This document shows positions 60,731 through 64,000 of a stretch of DNA of 64,000 nucleotides, one piece after another; the first letter of the stretch is position 1; the number at the start of each line of letters is the position of its first letter. A program made the translations under genes and the position numbers. The notes under the pieces were generated by a model. That model was not told the origin of the DNA and made no database searches. It saw only the letters and a list, made by a program, of their open reading frames with translations. The stretch comes from Streptomyces sp. Root1304 (GTDB lineage: Bacteria > Actinomycetota > Actinomycetes > Streptomycetales > Streptomycetaceae): contig NZ_LMEP01000006.1 of the NCBI RefSeq assembly GCF_001426405.1, positions 6,876 through 70,875 on the forward strand, written 5' to 3'.

Positions 60731-61671
60731 CGGTCCTGGTCCCCTTTCAGCCGTCGTACGAGGGAGAGGGCGATGAGCACCGAGACGGCGGCGACCATCA
60801 CACAGCCCATCGCGGCGGCGTAGCCGAACTGCCCGTAGCGGAAGGCCTCTTCGTAGGCGAAGAGCATGGGGAGCCGGGTCCGGCCACCGGGTCCGCCGCT
60901 GGTCAGGACGTAGACCAGAGCGAAGGAGTTGAAGTTCCAGATGAGGTTGAGGGCGGTGATGGCGAGGGCCACGGGCCGGAGCGCGGGCCAGGTGACGGTA
61001 CGGAAGCGGCGCCAGGCTCCGGCGCCGTCGAGGGCGGCGGCCTCGTGGAGCTCGCGCGGGGTGTTCTGGAGTCCGGCGAGCAGGGCGACGGTGGTCTGGG
61101 GCATCCCGGCCCAGACGCCGACGACGATGACGGCGGGGAGGGCGGTGGCGAGCCCGGAGAGCCAGTCGTGGCCCTCGCCGAGGCCCAGGTTCCGGAGGGT
61201 CTCGTTGAGGATGCCCGCGTCGGGGTTGTAGACGAGCCGCCACATGATGCCGACGACGACCTCGGGCATCGCCCAGGGGACGATGGCGAGGGCCCGCGCC
61301 AGCCAGCGGAAGCGGAGGTTCTGGTTGAGCAGGAGGGCGAGGCCGAGACCCAGGAGGAACTGGGGGACGGTGACTCCGACGGCCCAGACCAGACCGATGC
61401 GGAACGATTCCCAGAAGAGGGTGTCGTGCAGCAGGTCCTGGAAGTTGAGGGTGCCGACCCAGCGGGTGCCCTGGGTGCGGCCGGACTGGGCGTCGGTGAA
61501 GGCGAGCGCGACGCCGTAGAGCAGCGGGCCGACGCTGAGCACCAGGATGGGGAGCAGCGCGGGGAGCACCAGGAACCAGGCGCCGAGGTCGGGGCCGCGC
61601 GGGCGTCCGCCGTGGGCGGCGCGCGGTGCCCGTGTCGTGTCCGGCCGCTTCGTCGCGGTCGTCGAGCTCAT
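60727..61671 (-). CDS. Carbohydrate ABC permease, MalF type (second system)
   Basis: A 314-residue permease. A polar N-terminus of about 30 residues precedes WFLVLPALLPILVLSVGPLLY. EAA loop ELHEAAALDGAGAWRRFRTV. Start ATG 61671 (MSSTTATKRP) is preferred over in-frame starts up to 61821, which run through the intergenic region. It is the first gene of the operon and diverges from the APH-like kinase gene 167 bases away, where the promoter must lie. No repressor gene is adjacent. Confidence 0.9.
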   Translation of the reverse strand: MSSTTATKRPDTTRAPRAAHGGRPRGPDLGAWFLVLPALLPILVLSVGPLLYGVALAFTDAQSGRTQGTRWVGTLNFQDLLHDTLFWESFRIGLVWAVGVTVPQFLLGLGLALLLNQNLRFRWLARALAIVPWAMPEVVVGIMWRLVYNPDAGILNETLRNLGLGEGHDWLSGLATALPAVIVVGVWAGMPQTTVALLAGLQNTPRELHEAAALDGAGAWRRFRTVTWPALRPVALAITALNLIWNFNSFALVYVLTSGGPGGRTRLPMLFAYEEAFRYGQFGYAAAMGCVMVAAVSVLIALSLVRRLKGDQDR

Positions 61672-61838
61672 CGGTCCGACCCCCGTCCGCCTGTCCCGGA
61701 CCCCGTCCGGGAGGTCCCGTGACCGCCGTGGGAATCCCGCCATGGTCCTGACGGACCGTGGGGCCGTCAAGGCGGCCTCCGCGGTGAGCTGCCCGGATGG
61801 GAGACTTTGGCTCAATCGCACAGGTGAGGGAGAGGTCG

Positions 61839-62696
61839 ATGGACGAGGCGCGGGCGCGGGAGATCCTGGCGGCGGCGGGGCTGCCGGTCGCGGAGGCGCG
61901 GCTGCTGGCGCTCGGTGAGAACGCGGTCTTCGCCGTGGGTGATCTCGCCGTGAAGGTGGGCCGGGACGCCGAGCTGTTCGAGCGGGCGGAGCGGGAGGTG
62001 GCCCTCGCCTCCTGGCTGGAGGCCGCGGGTGTGCCGGCCGTCCGGGCGGCCGAGGAGAAGCCGCGTCTCGTCGACGGGCATCCGGTCACCCTCTGGCACC
62101 GGCTGCCCGACGCGGTGCGGCCGACGGAGCCCCGTGACCTGGCCCCGCTGCTCCGCGCGGTGCACGCGCTGCCCGAGCCGGCCGGCTTCACCCTGCCCCG
62201 GCGCGAGCTGCTCGGCGGGGTCGAGCGGTGGCTGCGGCTCGCGGGTGACGCGATCGACCCGGCGGACGCGGCCTTCCTCCGCGAGCGGCGCGATGCCTTC
62301 GCCCCCGCGGCGGCGGCGCTGACCCCGCACCTGGCGCCGGGCCCGATCCACGGCGACGCCCTCCCCCGGAACGTCCACGTCGGCCCGGAAGGACCGGTCC
62401 TGGTGGACCTGGAGACCTTCTCGTCCGATCTGCGCGAGCACGACCTCGTGGTCCTCGCGCTCTCCCGGGACCGGTACGGCCTGGACCCGGCGGCGTACGA
62501 GGCGTTCACGGAGGCGTACGGCTGGGACGTGCGCGCGTGGGAGGGGTGCGCGGTGCTGCGCGGGGCGCGGGAGACCGCGAGCTGCGCGTGGGTGGCGCAG
62601 CACGCGCCGTCGAACCCGAAGGCGCTGGCCGAGTTCGAGCGGCGGGTGGCCTCGCTGCGGGACGGCGACCCCGAGGTGCGCTGGTACCCGTTCTGA
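61839..62696 (+). CDS. Aminoglycoside phosphotransferase-like kinase
   Basis: A 285-residue protein of the APH/choline-kinase superfamily. N-lobe: LLALGENAVFAVGDLAVKVG with the ATP-binding Lys. The catalytic loop is PIHGDALPRNVHV (H-G-D-x4-N) and the metal Asp is in LVDLETFS. The substrate is not clear; such proteins act on antibiotics, sugars or small alcohols. The start ATG 61839 follows GGGAGAGG; an ATG at 61797 is possible but poor. The gene is followed at once by the hydrolase gene. Confidence 0.85.
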   Translation: MDEARAREILAAAGLPVAEARLLALGENAVFAVGDLAVKVGRDAELFERAEREVALASWLEAAGVPAVRAAEEKPRLVDGHPVTLWHRLPDAVRPTEPRDLAPLLRAVHALPEPAGFTLPRRELLGGVERWLRLAGDAIDPADAAFLRERRDAFAPAAAALTPHLAPGPIHGDALPRNVHVGPEGPVLVDLETFSSDLREHDLVVLALSRDRYGLDPAAYEAFTEAYGWDVRAWEGCAVLRGARETASCAWVAQHAPSNPKALAEFERRVASLRDGDPEVRWYPF

Positions 62697-62742
62697 CATC
62701 ATGATCCCGTCGAACCGGCCGGTGGTGAACGGGGTGTTGAAG

Positions 62743-63573
62743 ATGCGGGTGGAGCTTTCGGACGTCACGCTGGACGTCGAGGTGAGCGGTGAGGGTCCGG
62801 CGGTCCTGCTGGTGCACGGCTTCCCGGACTCGCACCACCTGTGGCGCCACCAGGTCGCCGCGCTCACGACGGCGGGCTTCCGGTGCGTGGCCCCCACGCT
62901 GCGGGGCTTCGGCGCCTCGGACCGCCCCGAGGGCGGCCCGGAGGCGTACCACCCGGGGAAGCACGTCGGCGATCTGGTCGAGCTCCTGGCGCGGCTCGAC
63001 CTGGACCGGGTCCATGTGGTGGGCCACGACTGGGGTTCGGGCATCGCGCAGGGCCTGACCCAGTTCTTCCCGGACCGGGTGCGGAGCCTGAGCATCCTGT
63101 CCGTGGGGCATCTGGGGGCGATCCGGTCCGCGGGCTGGGAGCAGCGGCAGCGGTCCTGGTACATGCTGCTGTTCCAGCTGGCCGGGCTGGCCGAGGACTG
63201 GCTCGCCCGGGACGACTTCGCCGGCCTGCGGGACATGCTGGGCGAGCACCCGGACGCGGAGTCCCTGATCGAGGAGCTGCGGGCGCCCGGCGCGCTGACG
63301 GCCGCGCTGAACATCTACCGGGCGGGCATCCCGGCGGAGGTCCAGTTCGGCCCGGAGGCCCCGGCGGTGCCGTTGCCGGAGTCGGTGCCGGTGATGGGCG
63401 TGTGGTCGACCGGCGACCGTTTCCTCACCGAGCGCTCGATGTCCGGGACGGCGGAGTACGTGGCGGGCGACTGGCGTTACGAGCGGGTCGAGGACGCGGG
63501 CCACTGGCTCCAGCTGGACCAGCCGGAGAAGGTGAACGACCTGCTGCTCTCCTTCCTGAAGGAGAACTCCTAG
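62743..63573 (+). CDS. Epoxide-hydrolase-like alpha/beta hydrolase
   Basis: A 276-residue alpha/beta-hydrolase. Seen: oxyanion motif LVHGFPDSHHLWRHQ, nucleophile elbow VVGHDWGSGIAQG with Asp as nucleophile, typical of epoxide hydrolases and haloalkane dehalogenases, and the catalytic His in VEDAGHWLQLDQP. A second Trp near the start of the nucleophile and absence of the dehalogenase halide residues favour epoxides, but this is inference. Start: ATG 62743 with GGGG upstream; an ATG at 62701 adds 14 residues but lacks an SD. The stop overlaps the converging exonuclease by 4 bases. Confidence 0.85.
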   Translation: MRVELSDVTLDVEVSGEGPAVLLVHGFPDSHHLWRHQVAALTTAGFRCVAPTLRGFGASDRPEGGPEAYHPGKHVGDLVELLARLDLDRVHVVGHDWGSGIAQGLTQFFPDRVRSLSILSVGHLGAIRSAGWEQRQRSWYMLLFQLAGLAEDWLARDDFAGLRDMLGEHPDAESLIEELRAPGALTAALNIYRAGIPAEVQFGPEAPAVPLPESVPVMGVWSTGDRFLTERSMSGTAEYVAGDWRYERVEDAGHWLQLDQPEKVNDLLLSFLKENS

Positions 63574-64000
63574 CCGACCGGCCGGCCGACGGGCGCCACC
63601 ACCGGACCGCGCAGGGGCCACGTGGGATCCACGACCGCTTCCGCGTCGCCCTTGCGGCGCAGGAAGTCCTGGAAGTTCTCGGCCCAGGCGCGGTACCAGA
63701 CGATCTGCCGCTCGTGGAGTTCGGCCGGGTCGAGCTCGGCGACCTCGCGGTGCCGCTCGGCTATCGCGACGGCGACCCGGACGGCGGCCAGCGCGTCGGC
63801 GGCGGCCTGGTGGGCGGCTTCGAGCACGACGCCGTACTCCCCGCAGACGGCTTCCAGGGTCCGCTTGCCGCGCCGGTAGCGGTCGACGGCCCGGTCGATG
63901 GTGTACGGGTCGACGACGGGTCCGACGGGCACGCCGCCGAGCCGCTCGCTCAGCGAGGGCAGCCCGTGGCGGTGCAGCTCCGCGGAGAGCAGCGTCAGGT
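63570..64000 (-). CDS. DnaQ-type 3'-5' exonuclease, cut by window end
   Basis: The C-terminal 143 codons of a gene that runs out of the window at 64000. The motif AHQAAADALAAVRVAVAIAE is the ExoIII-like H-x4-D motif of DEDDh exonucleases (DNA polymerase III epsilon class). The C-terminal part (IVWYRAWAENFQDFLRRKGD) is typical of the Streptomyces exonuclease subgroup. The DxE motif near the N-terminus is out of view. It converges with the hydrolase gene. Confidence 0.85.
   Translation of the reverse strand, partial: LTLLSAELHRHGLPSLSERLGGVPVGPVVDPYTIDRAVDRYRRGKRTLEAVCGEYGVVLEAAHQAAADALAAVRVAVAIAERHREVAELDPAELHERQIVWYRAWAENFQDFLRRKGDAEAVVDPTWPLRGPVVAPVGRPVG

Noticed and set aside
1..64000. bldA-type TTA leucine codons
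   Set aside because: Reading by eye I found no in-frame TTA codon in any called gene; TTA words seen were in gaps or in other frames. A full codon count would be needed to be certain.

Overview
The window is a high-GC actinobacterial chromosome segment. Codon use, gene families (PucR, DUF2637, DUF4232, mycothiol-type nitroreductase-like protein, HbpS/GlcG, WD40 P-loop protein), frequent GTG starts, GTGA/ATGA start-stop overlaps and G+C-rich perfect hairpins between genes all point to Streptomyces or a very close relative. It is not dominated by mobile DNA: I see no transposase, integrase, CRISPR array, rRNA or tRNA.

Layout. 1-3.7 kb: tail of a GlcG/HbpS haem-binding gene, an ankyrin protein, an acyl-CoA dehydrogenase divergent from a TetR regulator with a perfect palindrome between them, then a secreted TNT-type NAD glycohydrolase coupled by a GTGA overlap to a small likely immunity protein. 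3.7-9.8 kb: a glycoside uptake and hydrolysis operon (solute-binding lipoprotein, two permeases, GH1 beta-glucosidase) divergent from a ROK regulator. 10-19.5 kb: DinB protein, then a purine-catabolism block: XdhC factor, AzgA-type purine permease, three-subunit xanthine dehydrogenase and a divergent PucR regulator. 19.8-29.4 kb: TPR protein, P-loop/WD40 protein, GntR regulator, an iron-box controlled FhuF-like protein, DUF2637 protein, HATPase, pyruvate oxidase and a degenerate PP2C protein. 29.5-35.6 kb: a large secreted S8 protease and its divergent TrmB/LuxR-like regulator, plus two small proteins. 35.6-45.9 kb: Ada-AlkA repair fusion, RsgA GTPase with a possible leader ORF, membrane proteins, VOC protein, AraC regulator, AidB-like dehydrogenase, GAF regulator and GNAT acetyltransferase.

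46-55.6 kb is a complete assimilatory sulfate/sulfonate operon: sulfite reductase, a zinc-ribbon protein, CysH, CysC, CysD, CysN, a small Cys-ending ORF, a sulfonate-type ABC transporter and a sirohydrochlorin chelatase-like protein that would supply sirohaem. Nearly every junction up to the small ORF is a 1- or 4-base overlap. The operon is preceded by an RRHVDL-type leader peptide, and a second candidate cysteine-sensing ORF followed by a hairpin lies between cysN and the transporter.

55.6-64 kb: DinB/MDMPI-like protein, a frameshifted DUF4232 gene, DsbA-like protein, DUF1697 protein, a second sugar ABC operon, an APH-like kinase, an epoxide-hydrolase-like protein and a truncated DnaQ-type exonuclease.

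The candidates most worth following are the Cys-ending ORF plus hairpin at 51760-51887, the TNT toxin/immunity pair at 2778-3721, the strong-SD small ORF ahead of rsgA, and the pseudophosphatase at 27947-29434. All calls come from reading the sequence; no database search was run.
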